DNA of 64,000 nucleotides, from contig NZ_NIUY01000002.1 of the NCBI RefSeq assembly GCF_002205795.1, forward strand, positions 744,001 through 808,000. Direction: 5' to 3'. Source of the stretch: Chryseobacterium sp. VAUSW3. Lineage in GTDB: Bacteria > Bacteroidota > Bacteroidia > Flavobacteriales > Weeksellaceae. The translations under genes and the position numbers were made by a program. Positions 52,342 through 60,621 of this stretch are shown piece by piece. Within the stretch, counting starts at the first letter, position 1, and each line of letters begins with the position of its first letter. Under the pieces are notes generated by a model, which made no database searches, was not told the DNA's origin, and saw only the letters and a program-made list of their open reading frames with translations.

Positions 52342-53623
52342 CCTGTATTTTTTTTAGTCTTATGGAAACCGCGTTTTTGTGTGCCAAAAGCTGTTCTGCT
52401 TCTGCCATCACCTCAATTGATCTGCCAATCTTCTGCAACCCAGATTTACTGATATTCTGGAAAGTAATTTTTTTCACGAAACTGTCTAAAGAAACGCCGC
52501 TGTAATTTCTAGCATAGCCGTTTGTAGGAAGGGTGTGATTGGTTCCGCTTGCATAATCGCCTGCACTTTCGCAGGAATAATTTCCGAGAAAAACCGAACC
52601 GGCATTCTGAATTTGGTCAGCAAATTCTTCAGCCTTTTCAATGGCAAGGATTAAATGTTCCGGCGCATATAGATTACTGAAATCTATACATTCGGTGATG
52701 GAATTTAACACCACAGAAAAACTGTTTTCGAGTGCTTTTTCAGCAACAGATGCTCTGGGTAAAACGCTCAGCTGCTCATTCAAAGCAATTTTCACTTTCT
52801 CTACCAGTTCCACAGAATCTGAAACCAAAACAACCTGACTGTCTGGTCCGTGTTCTGCCTGAGAAAGCAAATCTGAAGCTACGAAATCAGCATCAGCAGT
52901 GGAATCTGCAATTACCAGAACTTCACTGGGTCCGGCGGGAAGATCAATCGCGATGCCGTTTTTCTGAACCAATTCTTTGGCTTTGGTAACATACTGATTT
53001 CCGGGCCCGAAAATTTTGTCAACTTTAGGAACTGTTTTTGTACCGAAAGCCAAAGCTGCAACCGCCTGCGCACCGCCAACTTTATAAATTTCGTTAATGC
53101 CAAGAAAAGAAGCGGTATACAAAACTGCAGGATTAATGTTGCCGTTTTTGTCGGGAGGAGTACACAATACAATTTTCCCGCATCCGGCAATCATGGCGGG
53201 AATTCCTAACATTAAAACCGTTGAAAACAAAGGTGCAGAACCGCCGGGAATGTACAGACCGACCTTTTCAATGGCAACACTTTTTCTCCAGCATTTTATT
53301 CCGGTCATGGTTTCCACGGAGGGTTCTTTCACTTGCTGAGCGGAATGAAAAATACGGATATTGCCGGCCGCTACCGCAATAGCTTCTTTCAGATCGTCAG
53401 AAACTTCGGACCCTGCTTTTTCAATCTCCATCGCGGAAACTTTTATATTTTCTACCTCTACTTTATCGAAAGCCAAAGTCAGTTTTTTCAATGCCTTATC
53501 GCCTTCCAGACGTACTTCCTCTAAAACAGCAGCAACTTTTTCCTCCAGGTCTTCGGCAGGAAAAGAAGGCCGTTCACAGTATTCAGCCCAATCGGTATAT
53601 GGTGGATTAATAATGGTTTTCAT
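52331..53623 (-). CDS. hisD: Histidinol dehydrogenase
   Basis: 430 residues. Zinc and catalytic segments include YIPGGSAPLFSTVLMLGIPA, FGPGNQYVTKAKELV, IDLPAGPSEVLVIAD, DLLSQAEHGPDSQVVLV (zinc ligands) and NLYAPEHLIL with the active-site Glu-His. It oxidises histidinol to histidine in two NAD-dependent steps. It starts 19 nt after hisG, the only non-overlapping junction in the operon. Confidence 0.97.
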   Translation of the reverse strand: MKTIINPPYTDWAEYCERPSFPAEDLEEKVAAVLEEVRLEGDKALKKLTLAFDKVEVENIKVSAMEIEKAGSEVSDDLKEAIAVAAGNIRIFHSAQQVKEPSVETMTGIKCWRKSVAIEKVGLYIPGGSAPLFSTVLMLGIPAMIAGCGKIVLCTPPDKNGNINPAVLYTASFLGINEIYKVGGAQAVAALAFGTKTVPKVDKIFGPGNQYVTKAKELVQKNGIAIDLPAGPSEVLVIADSTADADFVASDLLSQAEHGPDSQVVLVSDSVELVEKVKIALNEQLSVLPRASVAEKALENSFSVVLNSITECIDFSNLYAPEHLILAIEKAEEFADQIQNAGSVFLGNYSCESAGDYASGTNHTLPTNGYARNYSGVSLDSFVKKITFQNISKSGLQKIGRSIEVMAEAEQLLAHKNAVSIRLKKIQDEK

Positions 53624-53642
53624 TGGATTAAATTTACGTGTT

Positions 53643-54500
53643 TTAAAGAATCATTTTTTCAATTGGGACTACCAGAATTCCTTCGGCACCAGCTTCTTTG
53701 AGTTCGTCGATAATATCCCAGAACTTCTCTTCACTGATGACGGAATGCAGGCTGCTCCACCCTTCTTTTGCCAATGGAAGTATCGTGGGACTGTTCATTC
53801 CCGGAAGAATCCCGATAATTTTTTCGAGCTGATTATTCGGCGTATTGAGAAGAATATATTTGTTTTCTCTGGCCTTTTGAACGGAACGGATCCGGAAAAG
53901 TAATTTATTTAAAACAGACTGTATTTCTTCATCCAGATTTTGATTCGATACCAAAACCGCCTGGCTTTTAAGAACGGTTTCCACTTCTTTCAATCCATTG
54001 GAAAGCAAAGTAGATCCACTGCTTACAATATCGCAGATTCCGTCGGCCAAACCAATTCCCGGTGCGATTTCTACACTTCCGGAAATTACTTCTACCGTTG
54101 CGCTAATGCCATTTTCTCGGAAATAATTTCCCAGAATATTCGGATAAGAAGTGGCTACTTTTTTATTATTAAAGAATGTCAGCCCTTCATAATCAGTTTC
54201 CTTTGGAACCGCTAAACTTAAACGGCAGGCCGAAAAATTCAGTTTTTCAACGATGGTGATTTTTTTTTCGCTTTCGAGAAACACATTTTCACCAATGATG
54301 CCGATGTGGGCGACATTCTGCTCCACGTACTGCGGAATATCATCATCGCGTAGAAACAGAATTTCCACAGGAAAATTACTGGATTCGGTGATGAGTTTTC
54401 CGCCTCCGTTGGGAAATTTAAGACCGCATTCTTCTAAAAGCGCAATCGATTTTTCACTGAGCCGGCCACTTTTCTGGATGGCAATTTTGAGTTTACTCAT
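53643..54500 (-). CDS. hisG: ATP phosphoribosyltransferase, long form
   Basis: 285 residues, with the C-terminal regulatory domain of the long form (HisG_L), so no HisZ partner is needed. The catalytic part begins SKLKIAIQKSGRLSEKSIAL, and the PRPP loop is about ADGICDIVSSGSTLLSNGL. The C-terminal ACT-like domain (PTILPLAKEGWSSLHSVISE) binds histidine for feedback inhibition. It catalyses the committed first step. It is the first structural gene after the leader at 54501-54700. Confidence 0.96.
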   Translation of the reverse strand: MSKLKIAIQKSGRLSEKSIALLEECGLKFPNGGGKLITESSNFPVEILFLRDDDIPQYVEQNVAHIGIIGENVFLESEKKITIVEKLNFSACRLSLAVPKETDYEGLTFFNNKKVATSYPNILGNYFRENGISATVEVISGSVEIAPGIGLADGICDIVSSGSTLLSNGLKEVETVLKSQAVLVSNQNLDEEIQSVLNKLLFRIRSVQKARENKYILLNTPNNQLEKIIGILPGMNSPTILPLAKEGWSSLHSVISEEKFWDIIDELKEAGAEGILVVPIEKMIL

Positions 54501-54561
54501 ATAATTTGTTTTAAAAATGCATGAGTAAATCGAAGGGAAAAAAAAGAACTTGAAAAAAGAA

Positions 54562-54590
54562 AATCCCGACTGATTTACTCAGGCGGGATT
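54562..54590 (-). terminator. Rho-independent terminator of the his leader (attenuator)
   Basis: On the minus strand AATCCCG pairs with CGGGATT, with an inner CTGA/TCAG stem and a GTAAA loop, followed by TTCTTTTTT. It stands between the leader peptide and hisG, where an attenuator terminator belongs. Confidence 0.85.
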
Positions 54591-54619
54591 AAATATTGGT
54601 GATCTACAACATATCATAA

Positions 54620-54673
54620 TCAGCTCGCGAGAGTGCAAGTATGAAAATGATGATGATGTAACTGCTTGAACAT
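54620..54673 (-). CDS. hisL: his operon leader peptide
   Basis: A 17-residue open frame read from the ATG at 54673 to TGA at 54620: MFKQLHHHHFHTCTLAS. It contains four consecutive CAT codons, one TTT, then a fifth CAT. Translation of such a run is slow when charged tRNA-His is scarce. It is followed 30 nt later by the terminator at 54562-54590 and then by hisG. The sequence CTGATT overlapping the leader stop (54617-54622) is complementary to AATCAG inside the terminator stem (54570-54575), a possible antiterminator pairing. The peptide itself is not expected to have a separate function. Confidence 0.88.
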   Translation of the reverse strand: MFKQLHHHHFHTCTLAS

Positions 54674-54692
54674 TCTGTTTGTTTTGTGAGGA

Positions 54693-54700
54693 CAAATGTA
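54693..54700 (-). promoter_or_regulatory. -7 element of the his operon
   Basis: TACATTTG on the minus strand, 19 nt before the leader ATG. The -33 region lacks TTG and holds a palindrome (54715-54727) instead. Confidence 0.6.
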
Positions 54701-54714
54701 GGAACTATTTTTTA

Positions 54715-54727
54715 TTTACACTGTAAA
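54715..54727. promoter_or_regulatory. Perfect palindrome in the his promoter region
   Basis: TTTACA-C-TGTAAA, a 13-nt palindrome 14 nt upstream of the his -7 element, covering the place of the -33 element. It may be a repressor or activator site. Confidence 0.4.
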
Positions 54728-54781
54728 AAAATAAAAAATATTTGAATTTAAAATATATCCGGTTACAAACGGATAATTCTT

Positions 54782-54789
54782 TATATTTG
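54782..54789 (+). promoter_or_regulatory. -7 element of the zinc-ribbon gene
   Basis: TATATTTG, 18 nt before the ATG at 54808. It excludes the longer in-frame start at 54742, which lies upstream of this element. Confidence 0.5.
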
Positions 54790-54807
54790 ATTATCAAAAC
54801 TTTAAGT

Positions 54808-55155
54808 ATGGAAAACTGTCTGGAATGTGGCGATAAAATTATCGGAAGAAGCGACAAGAAATTCTGCAACGATGGCTGCAGAAATGCCTTCAACAACAAA
54901 CACAATAAAGATTCTACAAACCTGATGCGCAACATCAACAACAAACTGCGCAAAAACCACCGCATCCTGAGTGAACAGAAATTTATTGAAGGTAAGGCGA
55001 AAACAACCCGCAACAAACTCGCTGCAGAAGGCTTCGATTTTGAATATTTCACCAGCCTTAAAGTCTATAGAAATGGTGCAGAATATCGTTTCGTTTATGA
55101 TATTGGTTATAAATTACTGGAGGAAGACTGGATTTTGCTGGTGCGGAAGGAATAA
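54808..55155 (+). CDS. Zinc-ribbon protein of unknown function
   Basis: 115 residues starting at MENCLECGDKIIGRSDKKFC. Four cysteines, C-x2-C then C-x3-C (CNDGCRNAFN), form a rubredoxin-like zinc ribbon. A helical linker and a C-terminal beta domain (EYFTSLKVYRNGAEYRFVYD and LEEDWILLVRKE) follow. The same layout occurs in conserved Flavobacteriia proteins; it may bind nucleic acid or ribosomes, but this is not shown. An in-frame ATG at 54742 is less likely because the promoter lies after it. Confidence 0.7.
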   Translation: MENCLECGDKIIGRSDKKFCNDGCRNAFNNKHNKDSTNLMRNINNKLRKNHRILSEQKFIEGKAKTTRNKLAAEGFDFEYFTSLKVYRNGAEYRFVYDIGYKLLEEDWILLVRKE

Positions 55156-55157
55156 GT

Positions 55158-55165
55158 TATATTTG
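55158..55165 (+). promoter_or_regulatory. -7 element of the T9SS cargo gene
   Basis: TATATTTG, 15 nt before the ATG at 55181, directly after the stop codon of the zinc-ribbon gene. Confidence 0.55.
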
Positions 55166-55180
55166 AGCATAATTTTTTTA

Positions 55181-58100
55181 ATGAAAAAACCTCTACTTCT
55201 CGCCTTTTTCTTTTTTCTTTCTGCTACATTTTTTAGTCAAAAACACAAAACAGATTCTGACGCTTTTTTCTATGAGAACAAGGGCCAGATTATTGATCAG
55301 AACGGTAATGCGAATCCGAACGTAAAATATCTTTTAAATGTTGGTGGATTAAATGTTCAGATCAAAACCGATGGTTTTTCTTACGATGTCTACGAAGCTA
55401 AGAGAACTTTAAAGACTGGCTCAATGAAATTTGAAAAAGAGCCGGTAAAAAGAACGAAAAAAAATCCGGAATATGATATCGAACAGCAGTTTCACCGTGT
55501 TGATATCACGTTTGTGGGTGCAAATAAAAATCCTACAATTATTGCTGAAGGCAAATCGGCTGACTATGATAATTATTACAATCTTCCTCATCGCCCATCA
55601 GGGGTGGTAAATGTTCACCGATTCGAAAAAGTTATCTATAAAAATTTATACTCCAATATCGATTTGTTTTTTTTCAAGCCGACGGACACGCTGAAACCGG
55701 TAGAATACAATTTCATCATTCATCCAGGCGGTAAAATTTCCGATATAAAACTGCAATTTAAAGGAGCACAAACCCATTTAAAAGACGGAAAAATATCAAT
55801 GGATCTGCGGTTCGGCGAAATGCAGGAAAATATTCCCCATTCGTGGACCGAGATGAACGGCAAGAAAGAAGACCTTACGGTGGAATATACGGATTTAGGA
55901 GATGCCACTTACGGTTTTAAAACCACTCAGGATACTTTCAGCAAAACGGTAATTATCGATCCTGTTCCGACAAGAATCTGGAGTACATTTAATAATCATA
56001 CCACAGGTGGTAGTGTGGAAAATTTTATAAAATCAACTAAAAACTCGGAGTTTGTATATGAATCTTCACAAATTACTAACGCCAAAAATCTTGCAACATC
56101 CGGTGCATTCATTATAAATACCATTTTAGGAATTGAATATGGCTATGTAATCAAGTTCGGCGATAATGGTATAAAGATATGGGGAACATTTATTGGCACC
56201 AGTTACCCTACAACATATAACAATAACAATCGCAGTAAGATCTGGGACGGTGTGATTGACGAAAATGACAACCTGTATGTAGCTGGTTCAGTATGGAACA
56301 AATCGACAACGTCCAATCCTATAACAACTCCCGGTACATTCATGCAGAATGGCTCTGCCAATGACAGAGAAGGGTTTATCTTAAAATTAAACCCCTCTGG
56401 ACAGCGGATTTGGGGTACTTATTTTGGAGGCAGCCTGCCAGATGAAATACTATGTGTTGATATTGATACAAACCAAAATATAATTTTTGGGGGTAAAACC
56501 CAAAGTATAAACAACATTTCAACGTTTGATGCCGAGATACCTTCGTTTTCAATTGTCAATAATTATGTGGGCTTCTGGGGAAAAATGAACCAGAGTGGAC
56601 AGTTACTTTACAGTACATATTTTTACGCTCCAGTGGCACAAATTAAAAATGACTCTTCAAATAATATATACATCGGAGGACAATACCGAAATAACATAAA
56701 TATCCCAAAATTCACGACGCCAGGCGTTCATCAGGAAAATTTAATAGGATTAGAAAATGCATTCGTTATTAAATATGACCATAATTATAATAAAAAGTGG
56801 GGAACTTTTTACGGTGGAAAAAATTTTAAGAACGGGTCAATTTACGGAAGACTAAATGACCTTATAAAAATCGGCACTGATACAGATTTTAATGTATATA
56901 TTGTAGGTAACACCACTGCGATGGATAATATTTCCACGCCGGGCTCATTCAAGGAAGTTACTCTTGGAAGTGGGTGTGACATTTTTATAGCAAAACTGAA
57001 CCCATCTGGCCAACGAATTTGGGGTACTTATTATGGTGCGGATACGGATTATGACGATTTTATTAATGATGCTAAAATAAACAAAGATGGTGACATATAT
57101 TTGACGGGAAGAACATGGAATTATATCGCAATGATTCCTCCTCTTGATGTTCCCAACGCCCGGGCTGGAGGATTTATTACCAAGTTTAGAAATGACGGAA
57201 CTATTGATTATGCGTTTTTATATAATGCGTATTTTTCACGTTCTGTAAGTGAAATCCGAAAAATAGATGTAAATGAGGATAATATTTTTATATCTGGTAT
57301 CGGAGATCATCCGTACTATTATGCAACACCGGGTTCTTACCAGCAGACCGGTGCAACCGCAGCGTTTGGCGGAAAATTTGTTGCGAAATTCGGAATCTGT
57401 TCATCTAATCCACATGTCTCTGCAAATTCGCAAATATGTCCTTATTCAGACATCAATCTCTCCGCCTCGGGAGGCACCTCCTATTCCTGGAGCGGTCCTA
57501 ACGGATTCAGCTCTGCCCAGCAAAATCCAACAATTCCTAATGCAACGGCAATTCACACCGGAACTTATACCTGCATCATAACCGGTACCGGAGATTGCGA
57601 CGGTACATATTCTGTCACTGTTAAAGTGGAAGACAAAACAGCTCCCGTTCCTCATATTGTGAATCTTCCTTTAGTAACCGGAAATTGTAAAACAATCATT
57701 ACCACCATTCCAACAGCAACAGATGTCTGTATGGGTAATATTATCGGAACAACTACCGATCCGCTGCAATATTCACTGCCGGGAAATTATGTGATTACCT
57801 GGACATATAATGACGGAAACGGAAATATTTCCACTCAAAACCAGAACGTAACGATAACAAGTGAGCCTTTACCAGTTGCGAATGCAGCACAAAGTTTCTG
57901 CAAAATTACCTCTCCAAAGATTTCCAATCTTCAGATTACGGGAACCTCCATAAAATGGTATGATGCTGCAGGAAATGCTTTAAGTTCAAACACCAATTTA
58001 ACTGACGGTACAAAATATTATGCAAGCCAGACGCTGAATGGCTGCGAAAGTGCCAAAACAGAAATTACGGTAACGCTCAATGATCCCACGGCACCGACAG

Positions 58101-59266
58101 GAAGTACTCAGCAGGATTTCTGTTCCGCCCAGAACCCTACTATTTCTAATTTGACGGTAACAGGTCAGAATATAATTTGGTATGATTCAACAGGCACGAT
58201 ACTGACAGCTTCTACTCCTCTTTCGGATGGTAAAACTTACTATGCAACCCAATCTGTAAACGGCTGCGAAAGTACAACCAAACTGGCGGTAAAAGTTGCT
58301 GTTGCGAATGGCGGAATTCCGGCAAATAATTATGCAACCGCTTTCTGTAATGATACTACAGCAACTACCAAGATTGTAGATCTTAATAATTACAGAACAA
58401 GTCTTATTGCCAATACAGCAGGTTTAAATTTCGAATTCTTTGATTCCGCGAATCAATCAATTACTAATCCGGCAAACCAAAAACTGAACATCGGAGCAAA
58501 TGTGTTTGATGTGAAAATTTCTAACACACTTGGCTGTTTTGTCTACGTAAAACTGGATTTAACTTTACATCCAAAACCAACACTGAATCTCCCTGCGAGC
58601 GCGGAATTTTGCTCAGGACAATCAGTGAATTTAGATGCAGGAAGCGGATTTTCTTCTTACGAATGGACGAAAGACAGCAATCCAACTGTAATCTCGACAA
58701 AACAGACGCTTTCGGTTTCTGAGGTCGGAAAATACACGGTAAAAGTTAGAAATATTTTTGGATGCGAAAATACATCTTCTGTTATGGTAACGAAATCATC
58801 TTTCGGAACGATTACGGGAGTTCAGATCGTAAATAATACAGCAACAGTCATTATGTCGAATTCTGGGGATTTTCTCTATTCTTTGGACAATGCTGTTTGG
58901 CAAACGTCAAATATATTTAGCAATCTGTCCAACGGAAGTCATACGATATTTGTAAAAACCTCCGGAAACTGCGTGATTGGGCAGATGAATTTCACGATTT
59001 TCAATGTTCCGAACAGTTTCACTCCTAATTCTGACGGCATTAATGATACATGGAAAATAGACGGAATGGAAATTTACCCGAATTCTGACATTAAAGTTTA
59101 CGACAGAAACGGAAAACTGGTCCTGTCAAAAATAACCGCCGGAACTTTTGAATGGGACGGGAAATTTGATTCCCGTGCCCTTCCAACCGGAAGTTATTGG
59201 TATATCATTAAAGTTTCTGACGGGCGTATTTTAAACGGTTGGCTATTGATAAAAAACAGGAATTAG
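55181..59266 (+). CDS. Large type IX secretion (type B sorting) cargo protein with beta-propeller and Ig-like domains
   Basis: 1361 residues from MKKPLLLAFFFFLSATFFSQ (signal peptide). The frame is open 210 nt further up, but that overlaps the previous gene. Order of domains: an N-terminal domain with FYENKGQIIDQNGN (DUF7948-like, to about 270); SBBP-type propeller blades (about 290-735) with repeats such as LNPSGQRIWGTYFGG and LNPSGQRIWGTYYGA; an Ig-like domain (740-815); a HYR-like domain (817-890); two near-duplicate 75-residue modules ending LNGCESAK and VNGCESTT (about 893-1045); two or three more beta modules; and a CHU_C/T9SS type B end (VPNSFTPNSDGINDTWKIDG from about 1276). It should be secreted to the surface or medium by type IX secretion. 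The exact role (adhesion or a gliding-related function) is unknown. Confidence 0.88.
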   Translation: MKKPLLLAFFFFLSATFFSQKHKTDSDAFFYENKGQIIDQNGNANPNVKYLLNVGGLNVQIKTDGFSYDVYEAKRTLKTGSMKFEKEPVKRTKKNPEYDIEQQFHRVDITFVGANKNPTIIAEGKSADYDNYYNLPHRPSGVVNVHRFEKVIYKNLYSNIDLFFFKPTDTLKPVEYNFIIHPGGKISDIKLQFKGAQTHLKDGKISMDLRFGEMQENIPHSWTEMNGKKEDLTVEYTDLGDATYGFKTTQDTFSKTVIIDPVPTRIWSTFNNHTTGGSVENFIKSTKNSEFVYESSQITNAKNLATSGAFIINTILGIEYGYVIKFGDNGIKIWGTFIGTSYPTTYNNNNRSKIWDGVIDENDNLYVAGSVWNKSTTSNPITTPGTFMQNGSANDREGFILKLNPSGQRIWGTYFGGSLPDEILCVDIDTNQNIIFGGKTQSINNISTFDAEIPSFSIVNNYVGFWGKMNQSGQLLYSTYFYAPVAQIKNDSSNNIYIGGQYRNNINIPKFTTPGVHQENLIGLENAFVIKYDHNYNKKWGTFYGGKNFKNGSIYGRLNDLIKIGTDTDFNVYIVGNTTAMDNISTPGSFKEVTLGSGCDIFIAKLNPSGQRIWGTYYGADTDYDDFINDAKINKDGDIYLTGRTWNYIAMIPPLDVPNARAGGFITKFRNDGTIDYAFLYNAYFSRSVSEIRKIDVNEDNIFISGIGDHPYYYATPGSYQQTGATAAFGGKFVAKFGICSSNPHVSANSQICPYSDINLSASGGTSYSWSGPNGFSSAQQNPTIPNATAIHTGTYTCIITGTGDCDGTYSVTVKVEDKTAPVPHIVNLPLVTGNCKTIITTIPTATDVCMGNIIGTTTDPLQYSLPGNYVITWTYNDGNGNISTQNQNVTITSEPLPVANAAQSFCKITSPKISNLQITGTSIKWYDAAGNALSSNTNLTDGTKYYASQTLNGCESAKTEITVTLNDPTAPTGSTQQDFCSAQNPTISNLTVTGQNIIWYDSTGTILTASTPLSDGKTYYATQSVNGCESTTKLAVKVAVANGGIPANNYATAFCNDTTATTKIVDLNNYRTSLIANTAGLNFEFFDSANQSITNPANQKLNIGANVFDVKISNTLGCFVYVKLDLTLHPKPTLNLPASAEFCSGQSVNLDAGSGFSSYEWTKDSNPTVISTKQTLSVSEVGKYTVKVRNIFGCENTSSVMVTKSSFGTITGVQIVNNTATVIMSNSGDFLYSLDNAVWQTSNIFSNLSNGSHTIFVKTSGNCVIGQMNFTIFNVPNSFTPNSDGINDTWKIDGMEIYPNSDIKVYDRNGKLVLSKITAGTFEWDGKFDSRALPTGSYWYIIKVSDGRILNGWLLIKNRN

Positions 59267-59280
59267 AGATGAAATTCATT

Positions 59281-59310
59281 TTGAAAATCACCTGCGATTC
59301 CTTATTTTTG
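59281..59310 (+). promoter_or_regulatory. Promoter of tRNA-Pro
   Basis: TTG (59281-59283), a 19-nt spacer, TATTTTTG (59303-59310), then 10 nt to the mature tRNA. A full Bacteroidota consensus in front of a stable RNA gene. Confidence 0.75.
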
Positions 59311-59320
59311 CACCTGCGTG

Positions 59321-59394
59321 CGGGATGTAGCGCAGCCCGGTAGCGTACTTGCATGGGGTGCAAGGGGTCGCTGGTTCGAATCCAGTCATCCCGA
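59321..59394 (+). tRNA. tRNA-Pro (GGG anticodon)
   Basis: 74 nt. The acceptor stem is CGGGATG with CATCCCG (59387-59393), discriminator A at 59394. The anticodon arm is CTTGC-ATGGGGT-GCAAG, so positions 34-36 read GGG (Pro CCC/CCT codons). The T arm has GGTTCGAATCC. The CCA end is not encoded. It has its own promoter and terminator. Confidence 0.95.
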
Positions 59395-59398
59395 CAAT

Positions 59399-59437
59399 AA
59401 AAAGAGCAATTCCAACATTGGATTCTGCTCTTTTTTT
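59399..59437 (+). terminator. Rho-independent terminator after tRNA-Pro
   Basis: Stem AAAGAGCA with TGCTCTTT, inner TCCAA/TTGGA, then a T run. Confidence 0.82.
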
Positions 59438-59475
59438 ATATTTTGGCTAAAGCCGTCTTGGTTTTTAATAAATAA

Positions 59476-59493
59476 AGCGGGCTAAAGCCCGCT
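59476..59493. repeat. GC-rich palindromic intergenic element
   Basis: AGCGGGCT-AA-AGCCCGCT, a perfect 8-bp hairpin. A related shorter word, GGCTAAAGCC, stands at 59443-59452. It may be a REP-like repeat. Confidence 0.45.
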
Positions 59494-59509
59494 CCCATTC
59501 ATTTTCCTA

Positions 59510-60346
59510 TTATTCTCCTTCTTCCAAAAGGCGGATTTTATCTTCTAAAATTTCAATTTTTTTATCCCGGTACAATCCGCCGATGGCTTTCTTAAAATTC
59601 TTTTTACTCATCTGCAGTTCCTGCTTGATTTCTTCCGGCTCAGACTTATCGGAAAGATAGAGCAAACCGTAGTTATCCTTCAGTTTATCGAGAATAATCT
59701 GCTGGAATTCGTCGTTGTTTTCGTAGCCTTCCGGCTGAAGGGAAACATCGATTTTACCGTCTTCGCGGATGGATTTTATGTAACCGATTTCTTCAGAAAG
59801 CGGAAACAGTTTTTTGTAAACATCCGAAGCGTAAATCAATCCGATATACTTTTTATTCACGATCACATTCCAGCCCAGTTCGCCCTCGCCCATCAAAATC
59901 AGATTTACCTTATCGCCCTTTCGGAAAGGCAGATCTTCGTATTGCGGATTTCTCTTGAACCGTGTTGTACCGGTGATTAATCCTAAAAATTCATCAATAT
60001 AAACATGCACCAGATATCTTTTGCCTTCGACAATTTTCTGTTTCTGCTGTTTGTAGGGAACGAACAAATCTTTGATGATTCCCCAATCCATGAAAGCGCC
60101 GCTGGGCAAGCTCTGTACGCAGGTCATTACGGCAAACTCTCCTACTTCGGCGTTTGGTTTTTCGGTGGTTGCCTTCAGTCTGTCATCATCCTGATAAACG
60201 AAAACCTCCATTTCATCGCCAATTTCAGCATCTTCGCTAGCGAAAATTTTAGGAAGAAATGCTCTTTCTCCGTTTTCATCTTCCAGGAATAAACCTGAAT
60301 AATTTTTTTCTGCGATTTTTAGTAACTGAGTTTTGCCGAGATCCAT
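59510..60346 (-). CDS. S1 RNA-binding domain protein, CvfB/YitL family
   Basis: 278 residues. Three OB/S1-like modules can be seen: KIAEKNYSGLFLEDENGERA, SLPSGAFMDWGIIKDLFVPY (S1 signature) and VNKKYIGLIYASDVYKKLF with IGYIKSIREDGKIDVSLQPE. The C-terminal 65 residues form a winged helix (LQMSKKNFKKAIGGLYRDKK). This is the CvfB layout. The family binds RNA and affects gene expression; the exact targets are unknown. It is a single gene with its ATG read from 60346. Confidence 0.88.
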   Translation of the reverse strand: MDLGKTQLLKIAEKNYSGLFLEDENGERAFLPKIFASEDAEIGDEMEVFVYQDDDRLKATTEKPNAEVGEFAVMTCVQSLPSGAFMDWGIIKDLFVPYKQQKQKIVEGKRYLVHVYIDEFLGLITGTTRFKRNPQYEDLPFRKGDKVNLILMGEGELGWNVIVNKKYIGLIYASDVYKKLFPLSEEIGYIKSIREDGKIDVSLQPEGYENNDEFQQIILDKLKDNYGLLYLSDKSEPEEIKQELQMSKKNFKKAIGGLYRDKKIEILEDKIRLLEEGE

Positions 60347-60417
60347 AGGTTAGCGTGATAAATAATTGACTGCAAAGGTAAGAAAACTAAAGGAACGGAT
60401 ATTGATGAAATGGAATT

Positions 60418-60621
60418 ATGCCCTCATCAGTCATCAGAAAATATTTTTATAAGCCGGAACTCCAGATCCTGACTATCGTTTATGTGACTGGAGCCGTATA
60501 CAACTATCTCGACGTTCCGCAGGTAGTTTTTGATGACTTCCGGGCGGCATTTTCTAAGGGAACTTATCTCAACAAAAAGATAAAACCGTTCTTTAAGTAC
60601 AAAAAAGTGAGTGATATTTAA
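60418..60621 (+). CDS. KTSC domain protein
   Basis: 67 residues. The whole protein is a KTSC domain: the N-terminal strand ILTIVYVTGAVYNYLDVPQ and the C-terminal VFDDFRAAFSKGTYLNKKIK with the conserved KG-Y-N pattern. KTSC domains bind nucleic acid or partner proteins and often sit beside lysyl-tRNA synthetase-like or polymerase proteins; alone they have no known function. The open frame continues after the TAA for another 72 codons, including a tandem repeat (see next feature). Confidence 0.85.
   Translation: MPSSVIRKYFYKPELQILTIVYVTGAVYNYLDVPQVVFDDFRAAFSKGTYLNKKIKPFFKYKKVSDI

Noticed and set aside
53361-53903. A 180-residue open frame on the plus strand
   Set aside because: It is antisense to hisD and hisG, both certain.
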